A stretch of DNA of 64,000 nucleotides from Crambe crambe (taxonomy: Eukaryota; Porifera; Demospongiae; Poecilosclerida; Crambeidae): assembly GCA_963924555.1 (NCBI GenBank), contig OZ004591.1, positions 5,208,001-5,272,000 on the forward strand, written 5' to 3'. Both the position numbers and the translations under genes were made by a program. The notes below the pieces were generated by a model, which saw only the letters and a program-made list of their open reading frames with translations, ran no database searches and was not told where the DNA came from. How positions within the stretch are numbered: the stretch's first letter is position 1; each line of letters starts with the position of its first letter. Below, piece after piece: positions 53,405 through 64,000 of the stretch.

Positions 53405-55082
53405 TTAATCTGATGAAAACTTCCCCTTTGAATGATAGAATACTTGTGCTTTCCTGTATGAGAATTGTGGAATAAAAAATAGCTAGATTAGGTTACTAAC
53501 ACTTTATAGCTAACCTTGCCAAAATTGCAATGCTATTGTGTAAAGTATCATTTTCATCATGCAATTCATCTCTTTCTGATAAGAGGTCCACCAGTATGGA
53601 AGAAAGCTCTGTAAAGATTTAATAAGCTCTATACATGAAAACTTTTCTTAAATGAGAATGAGAACATCATGCCTCAGACTGCTTACCATACATATTTGAT
53701 TCTAGAGTGTGAGCTAGACATTTCAGTTGATTGGTATCCATAGTAATCAAATTCTTCTGCAAGGAAGTGGGATTCTTGATGATATAATTCTGCCAGTCAT
53801 GTGGTACATAATCCACCATTCTTTTCATATCAGTAAGTGGATTACAAACAGTCAATGTAGTTTGAACGTTGTTAGCTGCATTGGCATAACAACTGTAGCT
53901 AGTTGCATAAGATTAATGTTAATAAGCTCACCTCTGATACATGTAGTTGGAGTGTCTGTGAGTTTTTCTGGAAGTGAATCCAATGAATTGCCAGTTCCAA
54001 CAGTCTCTGTGTCTTCTAGTGGAGGAGTAGTACTGTTTTCTCTACAAATTATCATTCAGATAAACTCATGAACAGATGTGCTTCGAAATTGAAACTCACC
54101 TGTCTTGTTCCTCAGCACTACGCATAACGTGCCTTGATTTACATTGCTCTAGTGCTTCTTTGCCACCATTGCATTCAATTTGGTGTTCAGTTCCTCCATT
54201 TACTAATATTCCCCCCATCCTTTTCTTATTATTCACTTCATCTGGCTCAATATGAAAATATGAAGAGTTATCCATTGAACACAATGATACGTTAGAAACA
54301 GTTAGTGCTTCTTCAGAAGAACTTTCAGACAAATCGATGGAGTAGCACAATCGAAAATTATCACCAGACACAGCCTTAAAATCAGCAGCTGGACTTAGTT
54401 GCACTGATGTTGAATCCCAATGATGCTGTATAAATGGCAGTCTAACTTCACTTGCTATTTCAGTGTCTTTCGTGTATCTTTTAGCTTGGAAGAATTTGCC
54501 ATTATCAGCTAGAGCTCCTTCAGCTAGTGATAAAATTAATGATGGAATGGTCAGAGAAATAGCTAGGCTAGCTTTGAAAAAAATTTATTAGCTAACTATT
54601 AAGGTGATTCAATTTCTTATTAACACTCTGTTAAACTGTATCACCTATAAAAGCTTCAAATCATTGGGACTGGCTGCCCTCGGGGAGTATATACATGGCT
54701 ACAGTTTGACTTTTCACTCACAGTTTTTTTTGGAGGCTGATCCATTTCTCCATCTTTTTTGCATCCTGTACGTGTACGTATGTTTGTTAGGTAGGCTAGT
54801 ATTATTTTATGTCTATCTTTGATTATATCCACTTACCTCTGAATTAGTAGTGTCTCCCCTTCTTCAACCTGTTGTCTTTCTTTAATCTTCATCTCTTCTT
54901 CTTCTTCCTGCACATATTAGTAACACAATGAACTAGCTATAACGCTGCCTTGCCAGTTTTGGCGGTTTTGGTGCTTTCCAAACCTTTTGGATGTGCAGGA
55001 GCAGTCTTTCAGCATAGACTTGGCGTGCTAAATATCCTCTGCAGTAGGACTGAATGAGTATTGCAGCTCGTTCAGTCTCCAT
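53405..55082 (-). CDS. IQCJ-SCHIP1-like protein: IQ motif plus C-terminal coiled coil, 359 aa
   Basis: Eight exons join in phase: 55082-54984, 54907-54837, 54765-54722, 54523-54100, 54041-53932, 53875-53687, 53608-53515 and 53453-53405. The N-terminus is METERAAILIQSYCRGYLAR, a calmodulin-binding IQ motif, followed by a Glu/Lys-rich stretch. The middle is long, acidic and Ser-rich (SIDLSESSSEEALTVS). The C-terminus is a predicted coiled coil, ITMDTNQLKCLAHTLES then LVDLLSERDELHDENDTLHN, which resembles the conserved C-terminal segment of schwannomin-interacting protein 1 (LSLSQLQVIV...LLLIRDELHTEQD, from memory). In vertebrates the IQ part and the SCHIP1 part form the IQCJ-SCHIP1 fusion; here they are one gene. 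Role inferred: cortical/cytoskeletal scaffold. The donor of exon 1 (gtttgg) is weak, so that junction is the least certain. Confidence 0.65.
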
Positions 55083-56974
55083 GCTATGACTTAGGAAGGC
55101 GTGGCTGCTCGCATGTGCAAGAATAGGAGGCGTGGCTCAATATCGAGATTGGTGGGGCGTGGCTTATCGCTTAAATAGGCGTGGTTTCTGTGAATGATAG
55201 CCTCAGTATCTTTCTGAATAAGGGAGATGAAAATATAAAACTAAAGCTTGCCTCAATCGGGACATCTATTGATCCAAGTAGCTACTATGGCACATTTGGG
55301 GAGCTAAATGGGTTCTTTGTTTGGCCAAGAAACAATTGCTACTAGCTATAATACCAGAGAATTATCTTTTGGTCACACAAATATTTTATTGGATATCTCA
55401 TGCAATGAATAGCTGTTGGCTAAGACTTTCAGTTTGATTGAACCCTCTGGAGAAGTGACGAGTAACAAATCTAGCACATAGCTAATGGCTGCAATTGTGA
55501 AGCAAGACAAAAGTTGTCAAGGCTGGAGATGTTGAAGTTGGTGAAGTTGACCATAGCCAGGTCACCATCAAGACAACAGCCCAAAGAGTCAGTATTCCAG
55601 AAACATGTATGGAGATGCCAATTTTTACATTGCTCAGAATCTACAATACTTTCCATGAATTCTCAATACACATCATCTACTTCTACCCTCTGATCTTCTT
55701 GGGAAGTTTAGCAGCACCTGCTAACTTCATTTATGCATTTGTGACGACAGGAGTGAAATGGGATAATTATTCAGCACCTCCGTGTGATAAGGAAGATAAT
55801 GAGGTACATTTTGCCGCAAGTTGTAGTGTCATGGCCTTGAATAATAGCTAACCACATCGAGATCTCCTGGGAGAAGTATAGCCATACGGCACAATACGCT
55901 GCAACCACCAATGTCCAAGTATAATGAGAAGCATAGTCAAGGCAAAATGATAAGCTACTTAGCTAGCTATCCAGCTAGCTAGCTATCTAGCTAGGTAGCT
56001 ACAGTTCTAAGAGTATACATAGTTATAGTAGCTACAAGCCTCCACACTTTCCCACATATACTCAAAGCAGGAAAGTATAACACCATACAAATGAAGCAGA
56101 AGATTGACACTGCAACTGTATAGCTATGACTCCCATGCTTGACCTCCTTTTTGAATACTTGTATTTTTCGATTTGTAGCTAGCTAGCTAGCTACATAGCT
56201 TCTTTGTAGCCATGCAGCTAACCATAGCATAGATTATGGGACAGCTAGGTATATAGCTAGCTATAGGAATGATTGAGGGTCTATGGAATCATTTTGTGTT
56301 TGGAATACTTCTTCATCAGAGGTTTAGGTACTGTACAACCTATGGTTGAATCTGGAGTGCGAAGAGCCAAATCTGGAAATTGACCCATAATGCCATTCCT
56401 TGCTGATCACACCTAAAGTGCCTTAAGTTTAGGTTTGTAATGCAGTGGTAGCCACTTATTTTGAATCTTGAGATGCTTGACCTTTAGCTATAGTGAATGG
56501 AGACACAGACAGATAAAAGATATAGAGCTTTCTGCCCTCCAACTAAGATAATCGTACCTGATAAACCCTGCCAATTAGCTACATACCTATAGCTATCTGA
56601 AATATGACATTTTCATCTGATCATTGACTTCTAGTATGAAATCAGCTGAATGTAGGGAATCTGAATCATTTCAATGGGTTAGTGATACCCATATAATCAT
56701 GGGTAACTAACACATGGCTAGTACCAGATTCCATAAATGGTGTCTAATGATAGAACTCTTTGTAGGAAGCTAGCTCTATAGTTCTCCTGATCTTAATTGT
56801 TATGCACTAGTGGTTTCACTACAATATAAGATGGTAGTAAACTAGTGAATTGTAACACTAAAACTGAAAATATAATTATACCAAATACTCACATAAAATT
56901 CCTCCCAACACTTTCAGCAGCTAGCTATATAGCTAACAGCCCCTTTATTTCAGAATGTTGAGTTGAAAAGCATA
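55083..56974. other. Intergenic region with AGCT-rich tracts
   Basis: Holds the upstream region of the IQ-motif gene, a frameshifted ORF remnant (55481-55851), dense AGCT/TAGC tracts at 55960-56000 and 56175-56200, and the 5' flank of the membrane-protein gene. That flank is homologous (56845-56960) to the flank of the third copy. Nothing else was recognised. Confidence 0.5.
55481..55851 (+). pseudogene. Frameshifted membrane-protein remnant, family unknown
   Basis: ATG 55481 reads MAAIVKQDK. A one-base shift then gives VVKAGDVEVGEVDHSQVTIK and continues open through IIYFYPLIFLGSLAAPANFI (a likely membrane segment) to KWDNYSAPPCDKEDNE, where gtacat could be a donor. It may be an exon of an undetected gene or a decayed copy. 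Confidence 0.35.
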
Positions 56975-58747
56975 ATGGAGAGTCATATAGTTCTTGTAGT
57001 GATCATGCTCTATGTAGCATCTGAGTCAGTTGGAAAATCTGCAAATGAACTTGACCAGGGAGATGATGACTGTGGAGTGAGGTTTGAAGAAAATGGAGCA
57101 TGTGCTTGCAGCAAGAATATCAGATATGGACTGATACAGTGTGTTAATGATGATACCATTGCAGTTCGTCCTTGCTACTGTTTGTACTACGATGAAAAAC
57201 TGAACTCGTCAGTCGTAGGACATTGCTTATTCACCTGCTATTACAATCACATAGAACTAAAGATAACCAACACTTCCAATTATGATATGTGCAATGGAGA
57301 TTACACTACCAATCGACATGGACGTTTCTGTGGCAGTTGCGATAAGGACTATGGATTGGCTGTGTACTCCTATCACTACATCAGTTGCATACCATGTAAA
57401 GACACCAGCTACAAAAACTGGTTGAAGTATTTTGCAGTTGCTCTCCTTCCACTAACTGCATTCTACATCTTTGCACTGCTGCTTAAGTTTAATGTCACAT
57501 CGAGTAGTCTCAGTGGAGTGTCGACGCTTGCCCAGTGCACAACCATGTTCATATATTTGATTGTTATTGAAGGTCAAATAACCTTGAAGGCCATGAATGG
57601 ACCAGAATCGGGATTTTCCAAAATCATACTAACTATTCTATGCGTAACCAACTTAGATTTCTTTCGTCTGCTCTATTCACCATTTTGTCTCCATCCTAAT
57701 TTGAACATGCTCCATATAATGTCCCTGGATTACATAGTGGCTCTCTATCCCTTTCTTCTCATACTGATAACATATGTGCTGGTGACTCTGTACGACAGAA
57801 ACTATCGTCTTCTTGTGTGGATTTGGAAGCCATTCAAATGGTGCATTTATCACTACAGCAAACAGTGGAACATCCGTTCATCATTCATCGAAATATTTGC
57901 CACCTTCACTTTATTATCGTATGTCAAGATATTAGGAATAAGTGCTAGTCTGTTACTGATGACCAGAACATATGATGTCACAGGTAAAGCCTTGAAGAAA
58001 AACTACTTATTGATGGATGCAAGCATTGAGTACTTTGGTTCTGAACACCTTCCTTTTGCTGTTCTTGCTCTGTTGGTCATCACAGTCTTTGTACTCCTTC
58101 CTTTCCTCCTCCTCCTCCTCTATCCTTGTCGCTGCTTCCATAGGTGTCTCAACTACTTTGGATTGAGGTGTCCAACACTTCATATTCTTATGGATGCCTT
58201 CCAAGGAAGCTACAGGATCGAACCTCGTGACTACAGATACTTCTCAGCCTTCTATCTCCTGCTGCGAATGTTAGTGATTGTCCAGGTACAGATATTTACT
58301 TCTGCTCTCCTATTTTATGCATCTGCAATGACATCCCTCATTTTTGCTGTTGTGCTAGCTGCATTTCAGCCATACAAAGTAAGTGCCCACAACAATAGAG
58401 ACTCGATACTTTTGGTACTCATGGGAGGTTATTTCGCTTCGTATGGCACGAGTGAATCCCTAGCACTACTGGGCTACTATCCCGAAGATGAAATGGTGAC
58501 TGTATTTGCAATGATGTTCATTGTACTTCTATTACTGTACTTGATGCTAGTGCTTGCATCAAAGCTCTTTGGTTCTCAGGTCAAGTTGATGATCAAAAAA
58601 GGTCAGCAGATATGGAGCACTCTATGCAATCATAAGCACACTGAATTATCACAGACAATTGAATCATTTGACAGGGATTCACCCATCTCTGACTCTCAGA
58701 GGAGCTATCCTCCACTACTTGGACAACAACAGGAACACACTTATTGA
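56975..58747 (+). CDS. Multi-pass membrane protein with Cys-rich ectodomain, copy 1 (590 aa)
   Basis: One open reading frame. ATG 56975 (MESHIVLVVIMLYVASESVG) opens a signal peptide; an acceptor-like TTTCAG lies 22 nt upstream, so a 5' non-coding exon is possible. Residues about 25-145 form an extracellular Cys-rich domain with repeated CxC/CxxC pairs (ACACSKN, RPCYCLYYD, GRFCGSCDKDYGLAVYS, CIPCKD). About nine hydrophobic segments follow between 150 and 535, and a polar cytoplasmic tail ends the protein (SFDRDSPISDSQRSYPPLL). The layout, an ectodomain joined to many TMs with a PY-like tail, suggests a receptor- or transporter-like surface protein. I do not recognise a named family, and tandem copies suggest a lineage-specific expansion. 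No channel or GPCR signature was identified. Confidence 0.82.
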   Translation: MESHIVLVVIMLYVASESVGKSANELDQGDDDCGVRFEENGACACSKNIRYGLIQCVNDDTIAVRPCYCLYYDEKLNSSVVGHCLFTCYYNHIELKITNTSNYDMCNGDYTTNRHGRFCGSCDKDYGLAVYSYHYISCIPCKDTSYKNWLKYFAVALLPLTAFYIFALLLKFNVTSSSLSGVSTLAQCTTMFIYLIVIEGQITLKAMNGPESGFSKIILTILCVTNLDFFRLLYSPFCLHPNLNMLHIMSLDYIVALYPFLLILITYVLVTLYDRNYRLLVWIWKPFKWCIYHYSKQWNIRSSFIEIFATFTLLSYVKILGISASLLLMTRTYDVTGKALKKNYLLMDASIEYFGSEHLPFAVLALLVITVFVLLPFLLLLLYPCRCFHRCLNYFGLRCPTLHILMDAFQGSYRIEPRDYRYFSAFYLLLRMLVIVQVQIFTSALLFYASAMTSLIFAVVLAAFQPYKVSAHNNRDSILLVLMGGYFASYGTSESLALLGYYPEDEMVTVFAMMFIVLLLLYLMLVLASKLFGSQVKLMIKKGQQIWSTLCNHKHTELSQTIESFDRDSPISDSQRSYPPLLGQQQEHTY

Positions 58748-60194
58748 CTGTTCTTTTAGTAGTATAACTGCACAGCTAGCTAAGAAGAAGAAGAAGAAGA
58801 AGAAGCTGTTGTATTAATACTGTATTGAATAGTAGCTCTGTATGTAGACTAATTATTATAATTATTCATCCTGAGTTTCACTAAGGTATGAGGCTTAGTG
58901 AAATCCTTCCCTAATTAAGTTGTAGACTTTTTAATGGAGTCACTGTAATAAATGTAGCTATATATAGTGCCAGATTGAAGGCTTCTTTAAAAATTCGATC
59001 CCCATTTTTGTTGAAATTAATTCTGATTGGTATTGCTTCTTGCTATTATTATGTAGCTTGAACTGTCAGAACAAATAAATTCCAATTTTATATGACTGGA
59101 CCAATGATAGCTAATTAACATGTGTACTGCTAATCAATCATTTTGTTACAACAAATCTCTATTTTTGCTGTATTTGTATCAGGGTAGTTAAAAAAAGGAG
59201 ACAGAGTCAATTCTTGACATGTAGCTATGTAGCTTGTTGACGATATAAATTATTACTTTTTCTTTCAATTGCAGCTGGCCACTTTAAACCTTAGCATTTG
59301 GTATAATTAGCACTCTAGCTAATCTCTATAGCTGTGGGTGGGACAGAACTTCTCTTGTATAGTAAAACATACACAGCCATGCATGGTTGATAAAATATTG
59401 CTGAGAGGATGCCAAAAACTCAACACTGCCACTACCTGAGGTAACTTTGATCAAGAGTGAAGGCCTCCTAAGTATGTACAATTAGTTGTTAACCACTGAG
59501 GTCATGTCAAATCTTCCATATTATGGGAAGGGGTTTACAGAGCTCTCTTTTGAGCTAATTATAGGGATAGTATAATGAAAATTATATGTATGGACATTTA
59601 GAAAAATCTATCCCTACTTAACCTTTTTATTTTGAAGAAATTTTTTGTGCTCACTTGTATATATATATTTACAATTTCAATGAGTCATGACCTGAGAGTC
59701 AGCTCGCTCGCTGCGCTCGCTCGCTGCAATTATTATTTTTTGGAGAAAAAATCTTGAATAGATAGTTAGCCATACTTACTAATTCCTTTATAAGTTTTGG
59801 TTTAGTTTAATCATGTTATGATAATGTTTTTTCACAGTTTCATTTTAATTCCTTTATAAGTTTTGATTTAGTTTAATCATGCTGTGATAATGTTTTTTTT
59901 TTCACATAGTTTCATTTTGAATAGCTAGCTAGCTAGCTCTACAGTGTAGAATCGTATCATTCATAGCCAATAAGGTAATAGCTAAGTAATGGTTGCTAAA
60001 AACTCCCGGTCACATGGCACCATACAACATACTTAATTTGACCATTGTTATACCTGCAGCAGTATAAATTGCTATTAAGGGTGGAAAATATCCAAAAAAT
60101 AATTATAGCCTAAAATCTAGCTGGGCTATATAATGTACTGCAGCCTCGTATGAAAACAATCCCTACATTTACATCCACTACCTATAGCTAGCTA
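58748..60194. other. Intergenic between copies 1 and 2
   Basis: AT-rich. It includes an (AAG)n run at 58780-58806, a direct duplication around 59778-59910 (TTCCTTTATAAGTTTTG...TTTAGTTTAATCATG twice) and GC-skewed GCTCGCTCGCTGCGCTCGCT at 59702-59727. No gene. Confidence 0.6.
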
Positions 60195-61023
60195 TGGCAG
60201 TTGTAAAGATACTTGGAGTAAGCTTATATCTCTTGTTGATGACCAGAACATTCAACATAAATAAAAAAGAAATAAAAGAAAAATTACTTATTGATGGATG
60301 CAAGCATTGAGTACTTTGGTTCTGAACACCTTCCATTTGCTGTTCTTGCTCTATTGGTCATCACAGTCTTTTGTACTCCTTCCTTTCCTCCTCCTCCTCC
60401 TCTATCCTTGTCGCTGCTTCCAGAGATGTCTCAACTACTTTGGATGGAGGTGTCAAACCCTACACATATTCATGGATGCCTTTCAAGGAAGCTACAAGAC
60501 AGAACCTCGTGACTACAGATACTTCTCAGCCTTCTACCTCTTGTTGCGAATGCTAGTGATAGTCCAGGTGCAGATATTTACTTCTGCCTTTCTATTTTAT
60601 ATATCTGCAATGATATCTCTCCTATTTGCCATAATGCTAGCTGCATTTCAGCCATACAAAGTAAGTGCCCACAACTATAGAGACTCGATACTTCTAATGC
60701 TCATGGGAGGTTATTTTGCTTCATATGGTACGAGTGAATTCCTCACATTATTGGGCTACTATTCGGAAGTCAGTATAGTGCTTGGATTTGCATCTTTGTT
60801 TGCCATTTCTCTGGCACTGTACTTTATACTAGTTGTTGCATCAAAGCTGTTTGGTTCTCAGGTCAAGTTGATAATCCAAAAAGGTCAGCAGATATGGAGC
60901 ACTCTATGCAATCAGAAGCACACTGAACAGTCAATTGAATCGTTTGACAGGGATTCACCCATCGATGAGTCTCAGAGGAACTATCCTCCACTACTTGGAC
61001 CACAAAGGAACACATGTACTTAG
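60195..61023 (+). pseudogene. Membrane-protein copy 2, 5'-truncated and frameshifted
   Basis: Homology to copy 1 starts at the equivalent of about residue 315 (KILGVSLYLLLMTRTF) and runs to a stop at 61021-61023 (tail SFDRDSPIDESQRNYPPLL). The Cys-rich ectodomain and first membrane segments are missing. At least two frame disruptions exist: one near 60280-60295 and a single-T insertion near 60370 (CAGTCTTTTGTACTCC versus CAGTCTTTGTACTCC in copy 1). The last about 215 codons remain open and well conserved, so decay or retention of a short product cannot be separated. Confidence 0.85.
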
Positions 61024-62676
61024 CTACTGACTGTATTTACTATTAGAACCGCATACAAAACCATAACAATAATTAACAGAACAAAAACAACAACAGCAGC
61101 AACAAACTAATGCAGAGCTGTAGAATAAACTGTATTTTTGTTTAAGTTCATTCAGATTGAGGGGCATTGCTTCTTGACTGAAGCATTTGCAGTCAGCGTA
61201 GTCCATGTACCCTCAAGCTGAGGTGTGTGTGTGTGTGATGGACTCATTGACAGTTTGTATGTGTGTAAGTGTGAAAGTGTGGTTTAATTAGTTGTGCATG
61301 TCCAAACCTGTTCTGTATTCTGCTGTCCTGTCATCTGTGTGGTTGTAATTTGTGTGCGAGATTTTTCCTTTTCTGTATCAATAAAAGTAGGTAGCAGAGA
61401 CAGTTCTAGAGAGTTTTTCAGAGAGTTTATCAGAGTTTTCAGAGTGTTTTGAGTGTCTTAGAGTTGAGTTTTGTAAAATAGTTACTAACTAGTCTAGATC
61501 TCTTGTTGGTAGTATACTCGGTCTACTACAGTGTGACTCCATATTTGTGTGCTATTCTGACCATTTTGATCATAGTATCACAGCTGTCTACATTATCCTT
61601 GCAAGGGACTGAGTTAGCTAATAGATTAAGGATGAATGTTCACGTTATTATTCAGTCTGTATGGAGACAACACTGAAACAAATAAACTTGTATAATGGTA
61701 GCTGTAGAAATACATCTGACATGCATTTCTGTGACGAAATCTGCCGAAACTCCTTAGCTTTACACTGCATGTGTGCCCTATTGCTGAGTGGTTTGATGTG
61801 TTTGTGCATGGGAATTTTCAGCACCTTTTCGATCACTAGTGTGAATTTTGCAAAAATGAATGATTATAAGGTGTGCGGTGTTTTAAGTGAAAACCGGACC
61901 CATCGGAGTGGTGGATACACCCCTGGGAAAGGATTTGGCATCCTCCAGCAATATCAATTTTCTTGCATGGATGCAGTGGCTAGCTATCATTTTGTGAACA
62001 TATATTTGGCTGTCCCATAACTAGATGAACTGTAACCAAATGCTAAGGTTTAAAAGTAAAAAAAAACAAAAAAAACGAAGCTATAGCTATTATACAGCTA
62101 TTGCTATAGCTATAGCTACTGCTACTATTATTATCAATTAAATTGTGTAAAGATGTTTTTATATATTGTTACAGTATATACTATATTGTAACACTAAAAC
62201 TGAAGATATAATTATACCAAAATATACTTAGGCCACATCAACTTAATTACTTGTTTATCATCCCCTCCCTCTCCTAATTTTTGCTCTTATGGACTTTTAA
62301 TTTTATTTCTACTGAGCATGTGCATGGTGTATTTTACTTAAAATTTAGGCGTGATTTTCAGTGTAATTTCAGTTTTGGTGGCTATTAAATTATGGTATTT
62401 GTTATTCTTCAAATAAAGTTACTTTTAACTGACTTTTTTGTGGAACTTCAGCTTTTTGTATGTTTTCATAATCAAACAGGTGCCATGGAAACCAATAAAA
62501 AATAAAAATAAAAGCCTCCCCCCCTCTCCTAATTTTGGAAGAAATTAGGATGATAAACAAGTAATTAATTTGATGCGGCCTTACATAAAATTCCTCCCAA
62601 CACATTCAGCAGCTAGTTATATAGCTAGCTAACTGCCACTATAACTTTGTTTCAGAATGTTGAGTTGAAAAGCTTC
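61024..62676. other. Intergenic between copies 2 and 3, with a MITE
   Basis: Contains a TG microsatellite (61223-61238), an AATAAA-bearing stretch at 61375-61390 followed by GAGAGTTTTTCAGAGAG repeats, a 119-codon ORF at 61661-62020 with no recognisable domain, and the MITE at 62231-62580. Confidence 0.5.
62231..62580. mobile_element. 350-bp MITE inserted upstream of copy 3
   Basis: GGCCACATCAACTTAATTAC...TTGTTTATCATCC at the left is mirrored by GGATGATAAACAAGTAATTA...TTTGATGCGGCC at the right (about 33-bp terminal inverted repeat). Both ends are flanked by TTA (62228-62230, 62581-62583). Copy 1 has the same flanks, without the insert, at about 56885-56900, so the insertion postdates the duplication. 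Confidence 0.9.
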
Positions 62677-64000
62677 ATGGAGAGTCATATTATAGTTCTG
62701 GTAGTGATCATGCTCTCTGCAGCATCCGGTTCAGTTGGAAAATCTGCGAATAAACTTGACCAGGGAGATGACGACTGTGGAGTGAGGTTTGAAGAAAATG
62801 GAGCATGTGCTTGCAGCAAGAGTATCAAACATGGACCGATTCAGTGTGTTAATGATGATACCATTGTAGTTCGTCCTTGCTACTGTTTGTACTACGATGA
62901 AAAACTGAACTCATCAGTCGTAGGACATTGCTTATTCACCTGCTATTACAATCACATAGAACTAAAGATAACCAACACTTCCAATTATGATATGTGCAAT
63001 GGAGATTACACTACCAATCGACATGGACGTTTCTGTGGCAGTTGCGATAAGGACTATGGATTGGCTGTGTACTCCTATCACTACATCAGTTGCATACCAT
63101 GCAAAGACACCAGCTACAAAAACTGGTTGAAGTATTTTGCAATTGCTCTCCTTCCACTAACTGCATTCTACATCCTTGCACTGCTGCTTAAGTTTAATGT
63201 CACATCTAGCAGTCTCAGTGGAGCATTGATGCTTGCCCAGTGCACAACCATACTGATATACTTGATTGTTATTGAAGGTCAAATAAACGTGGTGGCCATG
63301 GATGCACCACACTCTAGATTTTTCAAGATGATACTAACTATTCTTTGCATAACCAACTTGGATCTCTTTCGTTTTTTCTATTCACCATTTATCTCCATCC
63401 TAAATTAAACATTCTCCATATAATGTCTCTGGACTACATAGTGGCTCTCTATCCTTTTCTTCTCATACTGATAACATATGTGCTGGTGACTCTGTACGAC
63501 AGAAACTATCGTCTTCTTGTGTGGATTTGGAAACCATTCAAATGGTGTATTTATCACTACAGCAAACACTGGAACATCCGTTCATCACTTGAAATATTTG
63601 CCACCTTCACTTTATTATCGTATGTCAAGATATTAGGAATAAGTGCTAGTCTGTTACTGATGACCAGAACATATGATGTCACAGGTAAAGCCTTGAAGAA
63701 GAACTACTTATTGTTGGATGCGAGCATCGAGTACTTTGGTTCTGAACACCTTCCATTTGCTGTTCTTGCTCTGTTGGTCATCACAGTCTTTGTACTCCTT
63801 CCTTTCCTCTTCCTCCTCCTCTATCCTTGTCGCTGCTTCCAGAGATATCTCAACTACTTTGGATTGAGGTGTCCAACACTTCACATTCTTATGGATGCCT
63901 TTCAAGGAAGCTACAGGATAGAACCTCATGACTACAGATACTTCTCAGCCTTCTATCTCCTGCTGCGAATATTAGTGATTGTCCAGGTGCAGATATTTAC
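62677..64000 (+). pseudogene. Membrane-protein copy 3, one-base deletion, cut by window end
   Basis: ATG 62677 begins MESHIIVLVVIMLSAASGSV, and the Cys-rich ectodomain is nearly identical to copy 1. After FRFFYSPF a one-base deletion near 63388 (ATTTATCTCC versus ATTTTGTCTCC) leads to a stop at 63406-63408. The following sequence matches copy 1 in the next frame (LDYIVALYPFLLILITYVLV onwards) and stays open to the window edge. A further 3-nt deletion, removing one Ile codon at the SSFIEIF equivalent, does not disturb the frame. Either a recent pseudogene or a base-call error in an otherwise intact gene. Confidence 0.8.

Noticed and set aside
61220-61570. Possible solo LTR
   Set aside because: TG microsatellite, AATAAA and GAGAGTTTTTCAGAG repeats suggest an LTR end, but no matching partner, clear TG...CA ends or target-site duplication could be found.
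61661-62020. 119-codon plus-strand ORF
   Set aside because: It has a hydrophobic middle (CALLLSGLMCLCMGIFSTF) but no homology, splice context or relation to the neighbouring family; it may be chance in AT-rich DNA.

Overview
The window reads as a compact, intron-rich animal genome, most likely a demosponge. This is inferred from four things: canonical metazoan genes (filamin, a kexin/PCSK-like protease, ECT2, TM9SF3, ASCC1, an IQCJ-SCHIP1-like gene) packed a few hundred bases apart; short GT-AG introns; extracellular mosaics built from phase-1 modules; and abundant AGCT-rich tracts and small palindromic elements. The species cannot be named from sequence alone. Gene models below are hand-spliced. 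Each was accepted only when reading frame and intron phase carried through every junction, and exceptions are stated.

Layout. At 1-5.7 kb there are two related secreted or surface genes (+), with the 5' end of a class II CPD photolyase (-) between them. At 5.9-13.3 kb lies a very short filamin (+): actin-binding CH1-CH2 plus only three filamin repeats. At 13.8-25.1 kb, on the minus strand, a PCSK-like protease with a terminal somatomedin B domain is followed by a 21-exon extracellular mosaic (LDLa, Calx-beta-like, NIDO, SRCR, mucin-like linker). The two may be one transcript or two. At 25.9-34.9 kb is ect2 (-, 21 exons), at 35.4-45.4 kb TM9SF3 (-, 16 exons, one of 18 nt), and at 46.3-49.9 kb ASCC1 (+), divergent from TM9SF3. 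At 50.2-53.1 kb are two intronless paralogues with a ubiquitin-like domain, a Cys-rich region and a RING-like C-terminus (+). At 53.4-55.1 kb is an IQ-motif/SCHIP1-like gene (-). At 57-64 kb is a tandem array of large multi-pass membrane proteins with Cys-rich ectodomains (+): one intact copy, one decayed copy and one frameshifted copy cut by the window end.

There is no operon logic. The coherent themes are cell-surface and extracellular modules (five loci), cytoskeleton and cytokinesis (filamin, ECT2), Golgi/endosome membrane traffic (TM9SF3) and a probable lineage-specific E3-like family. Between and inside the genes are many hairpin/MITE-like elements, perfect minisatellites, and microsatellites that repeatedly sit at 3' splice sites. 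The strongest unusual signals are the splice-site-associated repeats, the exon-duplication series in the mosaic gene, the atypical active-site surroundings of the PCSK-like protease, the miniature filamin and the intronless UBL-RING pair.
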